A stretch of 52,985 bases of DNA from Lachnospiraceae bacterium (GCA_910576335.1 CAJTIU010000031.1:1-52985); one strand, 5' to 3'. Counted from the stretch's first letter, positions 7,982 to 15,965 are shown. The notes: a model not told the origin generated them from the letters alone. Made by a program: numbers and translations.

Positions 7982-8433
7982 CTTCAATCGGGCGTTATCT
8001 TGGGCGGCCCGTGATCGCCACTTCCCGGATTGACCAGTACGATGGCGACTTTGTCTCGTTCCATTATAACCGGCACGAAGATAATGCCTGTGTGGAAGAA
8101 ACTCTTCCTGTTATGGAATTCATTGAACGCCTCATCCGCCATATCCCTGAAAAGTATTACAAAATAATCCGTTATGGCGGCATTTATGCAAGGCACCGGG
8201 AGATTGACAAAAAACTCCACAGAGTCATCTCCCGTGAAAAACATTCTATTTACAGAAGTTTTAACCAATGGCGTACCGCTGTCCTTTTTTCTTTTGGTTA
8301 TGACCCCTTAACTTGTGAATGTGGCACGACCATGCTGTTTTTAGAACTTTACTTTAACCATAAACGTGTTTCTCTGGAAGAAATGTACGAGAAAGTCATG
8401 TCCCGCTCTCGTGGAAGAAGGTCGTCCGCCTGA
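7981..8433 (+). pseudogene. IS91-like transposase, C-terminal remnant
   Basis: The open frame continues from the IS3 junction (reading TSIGRYLGRPVIATSRIDQYDG) through RHEDN, IRHIPEKYYKIIRYGGIYARH and FGYDPLTCECGTTM to the end. These are hallmarks of the C-terminal part of Y2/HUH transposases of the IS91/IS1294 group. The zinc-binding N terminus and the HUH/Tyr catalytic part are missing, cut by the IS3 insertion at 7981. An ATG exists at 8011, but the upstream homology shows it is not the real start. Confidence 0.85.
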
Positions 8434-8485
8434 CTTCCCCAAATCCCGTTCCTATGGTATACTCCTTTCAAAGGAGGCGGTACCT

Positions 8486-8662
8486 ATGAATCCAAACACA
8501 GAGAAACTACGCAAAAAATATATGAATAATCCACCAGAAGGCATGACATCCGAGGACATGCGCCGTATGCGCGGGGATGATCTTCTTGATATGGATTATT
8601 TCTTAAATGAAGAGGACCCTTTTGAAGACGATTTTGGTGAAGAAGGTTTTTATATCTTCTAA
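8486..8662 (+). CDS. Small acidic hypothetical protein next to the IS91-like remnant
   Basis: A 58-residue protein starts at ATG 8486 after a strong AAAGGAGGCGG site. It is rich in Asp/Glu towards the C terminus (FLNEEDPFEDDFGEEGF) and contains EGMTSEDMRRMRGDDLLDMDYFL. I do not recognise a domain. Its position 53 bp after the transposase remnant and before a good terminator suggests it is a passenger of that element. Confidence 0.6.
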   Translation: MNPNTEKLRKKYMNNPPEGMTSEDMRRMRGDDLLDMDYFLNEEDPFEDDFGEEGFYIF

Positions 8663-8708
8663 ATCCCTGACCGTCTATTCTGTATACCTTAAACACATAT
8701 CCATCTAG

Positions 8709-8738
8709 CATATGTTTGGCAAACATATGTTTTTCTTT
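8709..8738 (+). terminator. Intrinsic terminator after the small acidic gene
   Basis: CATATGTTT (8709-8717) and AAACATATG (8721-8729) form a perfect 9-bp stem with a 3-nt loop, followed by TTTTTCTTT. Confidence 0.8.
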
Positions 8739-8769
8739 GTGTCTTAAAAGGTCGGAATTTCCTATAAAG

Positions 8770-8804
8770 AAAAAAAGTGCCTGAAAGTAAAACTCTCAGA
8801 CACT
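8770..8804 (-). terminator. Terminator-like hairpin pointing left
   Basis: AGTGCCTGA (8776-8784) pairs with TCAGACACT (8796-8804) with one mismatch, and inner AGT/ACT pairs extend the stem. On the minus strand it is followed by a T7 run. No leftward gene is seen immediately to its right, so it is probably a relic or an element end. Confidence 0.45.
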
Positions 8805-8949
8805 GTGTAACCGGAAAACTATAATCGCTGTGAAGCAATTACTGAAACTGATATGGATAGTATAGCAGATTTTTCAGTGAAATGCAAGATATACATCATT
8901 TCTTGTTTTCTCCACAATTTGATGCGGGTATCAGTTTTTTATAATCCAC

Positions 8950-8978
8950 TTGTATTCTTCGGACAAACGAAGTATAAT
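8950..8978 (+). promoter_or_regulatory. Promoter of the HTH/two-component operon with operator-like inverted repeat
   Basis: TTGTAT (8950-8955) and TATAAT (8973-8978) are 17 bp apart. The spacer carries CTTCG...CGAAG (8957-8961, 8968-8972), a likely repressor or activator site. Confidence 0.7.
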
Positions 8979-9009
8979 AAATATATCATATTTACTTCGG
9001 AGGCAAGGT

Positions 9010-9222
9010 ATGGACTACATGACAACCAAAGAAGCCGCCAGCATATGGGGAATATCGGCCAGGCGTGTATTACAGTATTGCAATGCCAGACGGATCGACG
9101 GAGCCGTCAAAATGGGGAACACCTGGCTGATTCCAAAAAGCGCAGAAAAGCCTGCTGACGGAAGATTTAAAAGTGTAAAAAACCAAGAAAACAGACCAAA
9201 GGAGATTACTTGCAATGAATGA
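9010..9222 (+). CDS. Small helix-turn-helix DNA-binding protein
   Basis: This 70-residue protein has the excisionase/MerR-like helix-turn-helix pattern MTTKEAASIWGISARRVLQYC followed by a wing with TWLIPKSAEKPADGRF. The start is ATG 9010 after GGAGGCAAGGT. It overlaps the response regulator gene by 8 bp and so is part of the same operon. It is a clear paralogue of the protein at 16027 (shared TWxIPxxAEKPADxRxKS). It probably acts as a local transcription regulator; the target may be the inverted repeat in its own promoter, by inference. Confidence 0.75.
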   Translation: MDYMTTKEAASIWGISARRVLQYCNARRIDGAVKMGNTWLIPKSAEKPADGRFKSVKNQENRPKEITCNE

Positions 9223-9919
9223 ATACAAAATTATGGCTGTGGACGATGAACCGGATATTCTGGATCTGCTCGAAAAGGCTTTACGTATTGAGGGTTTTCC
9301 TACTGTCATAAAAATCGATACAGGCATGAAGGCGGTAAATGCCTGCAAAAAAATACAGCCGGACATAATAATCTTAGATGTTATGCTGCCGGATATTGAC
9401 GGCTACGAAGTGTGCAGGCAGATCCGGCAGTTTTCCCATTGCCCCATCCTGTTCCTTTCCTCCAAAAATGATGAATTGGATAAAATCCTTGGCCTGGCTG
9501 TCGGCGGCGACGATTATGTTACCAAGCCTTTCAGCCCCAAGGAAATTGCTTACAGGGTGAAAGCGCAGCTGCGCCGCATGGAATACAGGCAAAGCCCCTG
9601 CGTCAGCCAGACAATAGAAATCGGAGCCTTGACGATTGATACAGATGGCTGTAGGGCGCTCAAAGACGGCCGGGATCTGGAACTGACTGCCAGAGAGTTT
9701 GAGATATTACAATACTTAGCGGAAAATAAAGGACGGGTAATCAGCCGCGAGCGCTTATATGAAGCGGTCTGGAACGAGGACAGCTTTGGCTGCGATAATA
9801 CGGTCATGGTCCATATCCGGCACCTGCGAGAGAAAATGGAAACCGATCCTACCGCACCCAGGTATCTTATCACAATGAAAGGCTTAGGCTATAAGCTGGT
9901 AAATCCTTATGAAAAGTAA
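9215..9919 (+). CDS. OmpR-family response regulator
   Basis: The regulator (234 residues) has a receiver domain with the acidic pocket DDE near residues 10-12, the phosphoacceptor Asp in IILDVMLPD, and the conserved Lys in VTKPF. A winged-helix DNA-binding domain with ELTAREFEILQYLAENKGRVISRERL and a C-terminal GYKL follows. It is the partner of the downstream kinase, whose start overlaps by 11 bp. The tandem TTAAGAT repeats upstream of the ABC genes at 11333-11372 are its most likely binding sites, as OmpR-type proteins bind direct repeats phased by about one helical turn. Confidence 0.92.
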   Translation: MNEYKIMAVDDEPDILDLLEKALRIEGFPTVIKIDTGMKAVNACKKIQPDIIILDVMLPDIDGYEVCRQIRQFSHCPILFLSSKNDELDKILGLAVGGDDYVTKPFSPKEIAYRVKAQLRRMEYRQSPCVSQTIEIGALTIDTDGCRALKDGRDLELTAREFEILQYLAENKGRVISRERLYEAVWNEDSFGCDNTVMVHIRHLREKMETDPTAPRYLITMKGLGYKLVNPYEK

Positions 9920-11336
9920 AAAGAATTTCAACCCTTTCTTTCGGATGGTTCTGCTCCTTTCCATTACATTATTGGTCGGTATTGTCACGGCAATCGGCCT
10001 GTTCTATTATATGTTCTCCATCCCGGAACCGGAAGGAATGAGCCTCGCCCATTGGCCGCAGACCTTTACAAACAATTTTTCTTCCTGGACAACCTATGAG
10101 GGCGGAGAACTCTCTATAGAACAGATCGGTCTTGACCGACTGGACGAATATGGCCTGTGGATTCAGTTTTTGGATGAATCTGGGCAGGAGATTTTTTCCT
10201 ATAACAAACCTGTCGGCTACCCTGAAAAATATTCCGCTTCCGAACTGCTGGCTCTTAGCTCCAGTGACTATCAAAACGGATATACGGTATTTGTAAACAG
10301 TCTGGAGGACTCCGAAGAATCCTGCAGCTATTGTATCGGATTTCCTTATGATATAGGAAAGTATATGCTGCATTACAACGGCGACAGAGTTGCAAGGCTC
10401 TCCCCAGTAGCAAGAATCATTATTCTTGCTGTTTTAAGCGCCCTTATTATTGTCGTTCTTATTTACGGTTTCTGGCTCTCACGGAAATTGTCAGGCATTA
10501 CAAAGGGCATCAAAAATATCTCTCTCCGTACCTATCAGCCATTACAGGAAAACGGGATGTTTGGCGAAATCTACAGCGCCCTGAACAAAATGGACAGGGA
10601 CATACACCGCGCCGACCAAATAAGCCAGGAAACAGAAACAACGCGCCGGGAATGGATTGCAAATATTACCCATGACCTGAAAACGCCCCTTTCCCCCATC
10701 AAGGGCTATGCTGAACTGCTGACCGATAGTTCGGATAAGGAGAAACAGACCGTACAGGAATATGGCTCTATCATCCTGAAGAATATTAACTATACCGAAA
10801 ACCTGATCAATGATTTGAAGCTGACCTATCAGCTTGATTCCGGTGCTATACCGTACAATCCTCAAAAAATTCGTATTACACGCTGTGTCAAAGAATGGGT
10901 AATTGATATTGTCAATGATCCTGCTTTTTCAGACCGGGATATTGCATTTGAAAGTAGTGTGCCGGAGTTGTATGCCGATATTGATTCTGCTCTATTTCGG
11001 CGCGCCGTTACGAATCTGATTCTGAACGCCCTCACACATAACCCTGCTGAGACAACAGTAAGCGTTACACTTGACACAGACAAAAATGGCAGTATTCTGC
11101 TGTCTGTCCGTGATAACGGAAATGGACTGAGCGAATCAGAACAATCAAAGCTGTTTGAGCGTTATTACCGAGGGACAAATACAAAAGAAAAGCCGGAAGG
11201 CAGCGGACTGGGGCTTGCCATAGCAAACCAAATTGTAACGCTTCACGGCGGTGAAATCACAGTAAAAAGCCAGCTGGGTATTGGAACAGAATTTATCATC
11301 CATGTTCCATGTAAAAATGGAGAAGCTGCAAATTAA
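9909..11336 (+). CDS. Sensor histidine kinase
   Basis: The kinase (475 residues) has a transmembrane segment at about residues 11-32, an extracytoplasmic sensor region of about 130 residues, and a second membrane segment at about 165-188. A HAMP-like linker, the phosphoacceptor motif NITHDLKTPLSPIKGYAEL, and HATPase boxes (N box NLILNALTHN, G boxes DNGNGL and GSGLGLAI) follow. It would autophosphorylate on sensing an envelope signal and activate the regulator. A large external loop differs from the very short loops of BceS-type kinases, so it may sense a ligand directly. The gene ends 110 bp before the ABC ATPase gene. Confidence 0.92.
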   Translation: MKSKKNFNPFFRMVLLLSITLLVGIVTAIGLFYYMFSIPEPEGMSLAHWPQTFTNNFSSWTTYEGGELSIEQIGLDRLDEYGLWIQFLDESGQEIFSYNKPVGYPEKYSASELLALSSSDYQNGYTVFVNSLEDSEESCSYCIGFPYDIGKYMLHYNGDRVARLSPVARIIILAVLSALIIVVLIYGFWLSRKLSGITKGIKNISLRTYQPLQENGMFGEIYSALNKMDRDIHRADQISQETETTRREWIANITHDLKTPLSPIKGYAELLTDSSDKEKQTVQEYGSIILKNINYTENLINDLKLTYQLDSGAIPYNPQKIRITRCVKEWVIDIVNDPAFSDRDIAFESSVPELYADIDSALFRRAVTNLILNALTHNPAETTVSVTLDTDKNGSILLSVRDNGNGLSESEQSKLFERYYRGTNTKEKPEGSGLGLAIANQIVTLHGGEITVKSQLGIGTEFIIHVPCKNGEAAN

Positions 11337-11386
11337 GATGAAGTTAAGATAGGGAAAAGTCCAGACTAAGATAGGTGGTTTATGCT
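11333..11386 (+). promoter_or_regulatory. Direct-repeat operator and promoter for the ABC transporter genes
   Basis: TTAAGAT occurs at 11333-11339 and 11344-11350 (11-bp spacing) and CTAAGAT at 11366-11372 (22 bp further). A -10-like TATGCT lies at 11381-11386. Helically phased heptamers just before a -10 box are the usual layout of OmpR/PhoB-activated promoters lacking a good -35. Confidence 0.6.
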
Positions 11387-11412
11387 ATTAAGCATAGGCC
11401 ACCTTATTTTTT
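11373..11412 (+). terminator. Hairpin with T-run between kinase and ABC genes
   Basis: The 14-bp arms 11373-11386 and 11391-11404 pair fully if two G-U pairs are allowed, around loop ATTA, and TATTTTTTAT follows. It should stop read-through from the two-component genes. The proposed -10 box lies inside the left arm, so transcripts initiated there would not form the hairpin. Confidence 0.75.
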
Positions 11413-11446
11413 ATGCCTATGTAAAATATATCAGGAGGATTATTCT

Positions 11447-12343
11447 ATGCAGTTACAATTAAAAAATTTATGTAAGCAGTACGGAACAAAATGTGCTGTG
11501 AATCATGTGAATGCAAGCCTTTCACCCGGCGTATACGGACTGCTGGGGGCAAACGGCGCTGGTAAAACAACACTTATGAGGATGATATGCGGCGTTTTAA
11601 AGCCCTCTTCCGGCAGTATCCGCTTAAACGGAAAAAGCATTGAGGAACTGGGGGAGCGGTACTACTCCCGCCTGGGATACATGCCGCAGGATTTCGGCTT
11701 TTATCCAGATTTTACCGCCCGTGAATTTATGCTGTATATGGCAGCGGTAAAAGGACTTGACACCAAAACGGCGAAACAAAGGACGGAACATCTGCTTCAT
11801 ATGGTAAACCTGCAGGATGTAGCAAACAAAAAAGTCAAATCCTATTCCGGCGGTATGAAGCAGCGGCTGGGAATCGCCCAGGCGGAGCTGAACCATCCCC
11901 AGGTTCTGATACTGGATGAACCCACTGCCGGGCTTGATCCCAAAGAGCGGGTCCGTTTCCGCAACCTCATATCCGATTTTGCAAAAGAGAAAATTGTTAT
12001 CCTGTCCACGCACATCGTATCGGACGTTTCCTATATCGCCGACTACATTTTGATGATGAAAAGCGGGCAATTCCTGCTTGGTGAACCCATGGACACAGTT
12101 ACAGACCATATCAAAGGGAAAGTCTGGGAGATCTTGATTGATAACCGGGAAGTCCCAAAATACAGTCGGGATTTTTCTGTTGTAAACCTGCACCACGAAA
12201 ACAATATGGTCCGGCTGCGTATTGTAAGCGATACAGCGCCGACCGCAGATGCAGTTACTGTAGAGCCAAGCTTAGAAGATCTGTTCCTGTATCATTTCGG
12301 AGAAGATGCACAGAGCGAGAGGAGCGATGATTATGCTGATTAA
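11447..12343 (+). CDS. ABC transporter ATP-binding protein (ABC-2 type exporter)
   Basis: The ATPase (298 residues) has Walker A GANGAGKTT (about 34-42), the signature SYSGGMKQR, Walker B VLILDEPTAGLDP and the H-loop STHIVSD. The C-terminal extension of about 80 residues is typical of exporters for peptides or of immunity systems. ATG 11447 follows AGGAGGATTATTCT. Its 3' end overlaps the permease start by 11 bp, so the two form a transporter. Control by the upstream two-component system is inferred from the phased repeats in front of it. Confidence 0.9.
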   Translation: MQLQLKNLCKQYGTKCAVNHVNASLSPGVYGLLGANGAGKTTLMRMICGVLKPSSGSIRLNGKSIEELGERYYSRLGYMPQDFGFYPDFTAREFMLYMAAVKGLDTKTAKQRTEHLLHMVNLQDVANKKVKSYSGGMKQRLGIAQAELNHPQVLILDEPTAGLDPKERVRFRNLISDFAKEKIVILSTHIVSDVSYIADYILMMKSGQFLLGEPMDTVTDHIKGKVWEILIDNREVPKYSRDFSVVNLHHENNMVRLRIVSDTAPTADAVTVEPSLEDLFLYHFGEDAQSERSDDYAD

Positions 12344-13559
12344 ATATGAATTCTTAAAAATCCTGCGAAAAAAATCCACCATTATTGTCATGGCGGTCAG
12401 CCTGTTATTAACGGCATTCCTGTTCGGGCTGCCCATCCTGCAGTACCAGACCTATAACCAGAATGGCGTAATCAAAGGGTCTGAGGGCATTGCTTATACA
12501 AAAGACCAGTATAAGAATATATCTGTACCGATTACTGACGAATATGTAGAAAAAACAATCACAGAATATCAAAAGCTCTTTGAGAATCCCGACAATGTAG
12601 GTTATGACGGAAGCGAAAAGTTCCTGATCGGCGACGCATACTGGCATTTTGTGGCTCCCAGGGAAAAACAGCTTAGCATGATTGCCTCTGCATATGACTC
12701 TCCCGGCGAAAATTCCGGTTTCAATAAACTGCCCGAACTGGATCTGGCAAACGGAGCTAATTTTTATCAGGCAAGAAATGAAAAGGTAGAATCGCTCCTG
12801 AACACACCGTCAAGAGAGCTTTCATCCCAGCAGAAAGATTACTGGAGCCAAATGAGCAGTAAGGTGGAAACGCCCCTGCAATACGGATATCACGAAGGCT
12901 GGGAAATCATCATGAGCAGCTTTGAACTGCTGATGTTCGCCCTGCTGGCTGTCTGCATTGTGATAGCGCCTGTCTTTTCCGGTGAATATCAGGCTGGCAC
13001 AGATGCCGTCATCCTGTCCGGCAAATATGGAAAGACCAAGCTGGTAACAGCAAAAATAATATCATCTATGCTGTTTGGCGTCCTTGCATTTACGCTGCAT
13101 GTTATCGTCGCTTTCGGCCTGCCCCTTGCGGCTTTCGGGGCAGATGGATGGAACCTGCCTTTACAGGTTGCTGGCCTCACAATCCCATACCCGTTCACCT
13201 TCCTGCAGGCAGCCCTGATCAACCTGGGCGTTATTTATCTGGTACTGCTTGCCATGATCGGGCTGACGCTGCTGCTGTCTGCCAAAATGAAAAGCCCTTA
13301 CCTTGTGCTGGCCGTACTTGTGCCCGTGCTTTTTATTCCGCTGTTCCTCTCCCCCAATGGAACAACCGGGGCATACAACCTGACTTTGTTCCTGCTGCCG
13401 TACCGTTCTGTCATGCCGGAAATTGGTAAATATGTTTCCTACCAGATCGGCGGGCTTGTTCTTGACGCCCTTTCCATGCGGGCCATCCTGTATGCAATCC
13501 TGACTGCGGTTATGCTGCCCCTTGCAAGGCTGGGCTTTAAGAAGCACCAGGTTGCGTGA
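12333..13559 (+). CDS. ABC-2 type permease
   Basis: The permease has about 408 residues: one N-terminal membrane helix (about 15-38), a soluble region of about 170 residues, and five hydrophobic helices from about residue 190 to the C terminus. This is the classic ABC-2 exporter layout. The start ATG 12333 is preferred because GAGAGGAG lies 8 bp upstream; ATG 12327 is too close to it. The substrate is unknown; antimicrobial peptides or lipids would suit the sensor context. Confidence 0.85.
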   Translation: MLIKYEFLKILRKKSTIIVMAVSLLLTAFLFGLPILQYQTYNQNGVIKGSEGIAYTKDQYKNISVPITDEYVEKTITEYQKLFENPDNVGYDGSEKFLIGDAYWHFVAPREKQLSMIASAYDSPGENSGFNKLPELDLANGANFYQARNEKVESLLNTPSRELSSQQKDYWSQMSSKVETPLQYGYHEGWEIIMSSFELLMFALLAVCIVIAPVFSGEYQAGTDAVILSGKYGKTKLVTAKIISSMLFGVLAFTLHVIVAFGLPLAAFGADGWNLPLQVAGLTIPYPFTFLQAALINLGVIYLVLLAMIGLTLLLSAKMKSPYLVLAVLVPVLFIPLFLSPNGTTGAYNLTLFLLPYRSVMPEIGKYVSYQIGGLVLDALSMRAILYAILTAVMLPLARLGFKKHQVA

Positions 13560-13568
13560 GGTACGGAT

Positions 13569-13943
13569 ATGAAGAGAAAAAAGACTGTCATTTTCGGCGG
13601 CATTATCCTTATCATAGCCGTCTGTGCAATTGGGCTGTTTACACAGTCGCCAAAATGGTCGCAAAGATCCTTTGAAGCTGTTGTAAAAGAAACGGTCACA
13701 CAGCCTGATGGTGAAACCCGCCTCATTGTGGAACGTACCACGGAGATCTATGGAAACCCAGCTAATTCACTTGGCATCAGCAAGGATACAAAGTTGCTTG
13801 ACGCAGACGGAAAGAACATTTCCGCAAAAGATATTCCTTCCGGCAGTTCTGTCAAGGTCACAGTGAAAGATGCCTTTAATGAAGAAACTCCGTTTTACTA
13901 TCCTGTTGTATATGAAGTCAGACTGATTGATTCAGGCAAGTAG
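13569..13943 (+). CDS. Small membrane-anchored exported protein
   Basis: This 124-residue protein has a basic start MKRKK and one hydrophobic helix (about residues 7-25), followed by a soluble extracytoplasmic domain. That domain has alternating beta-type segments (GETRLIVERTTEIYG, SVKVTVKDAFNEE). There is no lipobox cysteine after the helix, apart from a Cys within it. It sits 9 bp after the permease gene and is therefore an accessory of the transporter. No domain family is recognised with confidence. Confidence 0.7.
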   Translation: MKRKKTVIFGGIILIIAVCAIGLFTQSPKWSQRSFEAVVKETVTQPDGETRLIVERTTEIYGNPANSLGISKDTKLLDADGKNISAKDIPSGSSVKVTVKDAFNEETPFYYPVVYEVRLIDSGK

Positions 13944-14028
13944 GCATTTATAGTAATAAACGATTTTAAATGGAAAGAGGCGATAGCAGGAAAACACATT
14001 TTCCCCTTACAACATATCTGAACATTAA

Positions 14029-14068
14029 AACTGAATAACTGGCGGCCTGTTCAGAAAGCATGAATAAT
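14029..14068 (+). repeat. 40-bp inverted repeat, left copy
   Basis: This 40-bp block is the reverse complement of 18251-18290 at 38 of 40 positions (differences at the 11th and 16th bases). Identity stops sharply on both sides. Together the copies bound a 4262-bp unit. Confidence 0.9.
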
Positions 14069-14069
14069 G

Positions 14070-14112
14070 AAAGCCCTGATACTCCACGATTGAATGCGGA
14101 TATCAGGGCTTT
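14070..14112 (-). terminator. Terminator of the sortase/recombinase operon
   Basis: AAAGCCCTGATA (14070-14081) and TATCAGGGCTTT (14101-14112) form a perfect 12-bp stem. The T-tract on the minus strand is short (TTTCATTATT). Confidence 0.6.
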
Positions 14113-14121
14113 ACCTATTTC

Positions 14122-14898
14122 CTATTCCGTAATTCTTCCAGCCAATACAAACCTTGCATTATCAAACTCATAGCTGCAGGTGGAAAGTGTTATGACACGA
14201 TCTGTGACTGCCGGGGTAATTTCAATTTCAAAACAGGAGCGTTCTTTTGCTTCCTCCAGCCAGGTTTCAAACTTCATATCAGATTCCATGGCTATATCCC
14301 ACGCATTATCTTTCACACTGGCCACATAACCGGCAAAGATTTCTACTCTGAAATTCTGATCCGGTGTCATGAGCAGTATGACCGGATGCTCATCATAAAA
14401 TTCCTGCTTTTTGTATTCCGTTAAACCGGAAAACATGGTACCGTTTTTCATATGATGCCCATAGATAACACTGTGTCGGTCTGAGAAATCCGGTGTGTTC
14501 CGGCTGTCCAGGAAGATGCATCCTGAACTATTCCATTTCCCATTGAATAAATGCTTCAGGTAATACTGGTTGTCTGTTCCTTGCACCACCGGATAATTGA
14601 TTTCTGTGCCTTCAATGTAAATCCATGCCACAATATCCGGATTGATTTCGGCAAGCGCAGCGAAATCCACGGCCGGCCAGCTGACATCCAGCTCGCTCTC
14701 TCCAGACTGATTTTCATTTTCCTGTCCGTCATTATTGTCTTCCGGTTCCTCCTCTATCCGGACATACTGCTCTATATCAGTATAGACGGAATCCCCTTCG
14801 CCATACTCTCTGAGCTGCCGATAAATCTGGAAGGCGCCTAAAGCAAAAATTCCTGTAAAAAATAAAATGAGTATGGTATATAATCTTTTCTTTTTCAT
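14122..14898 (-). CDS. srtB: Class B sortase
   Basis: The sortase has 258 residues: an N-terminal membrane anchor (about 6-24), an acidic linker, then the catalytic domain. The TLSTC motif places the nucleophile at Cys241, the histidine is in YGHHM (148-149), and the arginine is Arg249 in ARFVL. The long helical insertion before the Cys motif and the overall size fit class B. It would attach surface proteins to peptidoglycan. The VPKTG protein at 48145 is a candidate substrate, since clostridial SrtB enzymes such as that of C. difficile accept (S/P)PxTG-type signals. It lies 6 bp after the recombinase gene in the same leftward operon. Confidence 0.93.
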   Translation of the reverse strand: MKKKRLYTILILFFTGIFALGAFQIYRQLREYGEGDSVYTDIEQYVRIEEEPEDNNDGQENENQSGESELDVSWPAVDFAALAEINPDIVAWIYIEGTEINYPVVQGTDNQYYLKHLFNGKWNSSGCIFLDSRNTPDFSDRHSVIYGHHMKNGTMFSGLTEYKKQEFYDEHPVILLMTPDQNFRVEIFAGYVASVKDNAWDIAMESDMKFETWLEEAKERSCFEIEITPAVTDRVITLSTCSYEFDNARFVLAGRITE

Positions 14899-14904
14899 AA
14901 TTGT

Positions 14905-15735
14905 TCACAGCCGATTGGCTTTCTCTTTCATCTCCTTTACTGTAGGGTTACTGTAAATTAAAGTTGTCTGGACATTGCTGTGACCTGCCTGGTTTGCGAC
15001 CTCATGAATGGCATAACCGTTCTGCAACGCATTAGAACAGAAATAGTGCCGCAGCGTCTTCGGGGTAATTACATCCGAATACTGGTTAAATATCTGGTTG
15101 ATCCTCGAAGGACTCAGTTTCCCATTCTGGCGGCTGACAAACAGATATGGACTGTCCGAGTCCCGCACTTTCAGGTATTCCCGGATGGCATTGACAATCT
15201 TATCATTAAGATAGACCAGCCGGTGCTTGTCACCCTTGCCGACGATCCGAAGCTCCTTGGCTGTCAGGTCAATCTGGCTCAGCTTCAGATTGACGCACTC
15301 ACTGCGCCGAATCCCGGAATAAGCATAGAGCGTGACAATGCAAAAGTCCCGCTTGCTGCCACTTTCCAAAAGGCGCTGTCGGAACGCCTCCACGTCCTTT
15401 TTCTCCACTGTACAGGGGCTGGCATACTGGATTTGGATTTTCATGAAATCACTGTCCAGCACCGCAGCTTCCGTCTGCCTGCCGCTCGTAATCAAATACT
15501 CATTCAGACTTCGCAGGGAAGACAGATGGTGGTTTACGGTCTTTGGATGATATCCACGCACATTGCGCATATAAGAAATGTATTCCTGAATATTGGCCCT
15601 GTGCAGCAGCTTCGGCTCATCCCCAAAACTATCCTTGCACCAGACCAGAAACAATTTTGCATCCCGCAAATATGCTGCCGCTGTATTCTCTGATTTTCCC
15701 ATGTCCAATAAATAGTCTTTGAATCCATGTAACAT
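14905..15735 (-). CDS. Tyrosine recombinase (XerC/D-like)
   Basis: The protein (276 residues) has an N-terminal SAM-like core-binding domain (about 1-95) and a catalytic domain. It shows Arg in AYSGIRRSE, Lys in VGKGDKHR, Arg/His in KTLRHYF, His in AGHSN and the Tyr nucleophile in TLIYSN. The usual His of HxLRH is replaced by Lys (KTLRH). ATG 15735 is chosen because AGGAGG is 8 bp upstream; ATG 15741 would be too close. It lies inside an inverted-repeat-bounded unit and directly downstream of a palindromic core-like site, which suggests site-specific inversion, excision or integration of this unit. Confidence 0.9.
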   Translation of the reverse strand: MLHGFKDYLLDMGKSENTAAAYLRDAKLFLVWCKDSFGDEPKLLHRANIQEYISYMRNVRGYHPKTVNHHLSSLRSLNEYLITSGRQTEAAVLDSDFMKIQIQYASPCTVEKKDVEAFRQRLLESGSKRDFCIVTLYAYSGIRRSECVNLKLSQIDLTAKELRIVGKGDKHRLVYLNDKIVNAIREYLKVRDSDSPYLFVSRQNGKLSPSRINQIFNQYSDVITPKTLRHYFCSNALQNGYAIHEVANQAGHSNVQTTLIYSNPTVKEMKEKANRL

Positions 15736-15792
15736 AAGCATCGCCTCCTACTTACATTACACAAATGAGAAACCGATATTACAACGCGATTT

Positions 15793-15921
15793 GATTGTGT
15801 CTAACTTGATTTTCATGGGCTTGGCACCGATTGTGTTTAACTCAGAACTGATTTTTAGCCAGCTACACACGCTCAGTTAAACATAATTGGCATTATGTTT
15901 AAGCCGCCTCAGACCGATTTT
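15793..15921. repeat. Three direct repeats containing GTGT(T/C)TAAC-type half sites upstream of the recombinase gene
   Basis: On the + strand three related blocks occur at 15793-15813, 15829-15855 and 15892-15921. Each runs from (G)ATT(G/A)TGT(T/C)TAA towards GATTTT. Copies two and three also share CTCAGA(A)C(T/C)GATTTT. They could be arm-type binding sites for the recombinase or operators for it. Confidence 0.7.
15877..15902. other. Core-like recombination site (perfect palindrome with 6-bp spacer)
   Basis: TTAAACATAA (15877-15886) and TTATGTTTAA (15893-15902) are perfect complements around a 6-bp asymmetric spacer TTGGCA. Extended by one base each side, the layout is 11-6-11 as in Xer/dif sites, and the arm resembles the XerD half site TTATGTTAAAT of E. 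coli dif. It lies about 140 bp upstream of the recombinase start. Confidence 0.6.
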
Positions 15922-15965
15922 CAAAGAACAATATCTATATAACTCTGAATTTTTAGGGAAATCCC

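Noticed and set aside
15876-15903. Chromosomal dif site
   Set aside because: The arms resemble XerD sites, but both arms are identical palindromes, no chromosomal replication context is visible, and it sits in front of a mobile-type recombinase.
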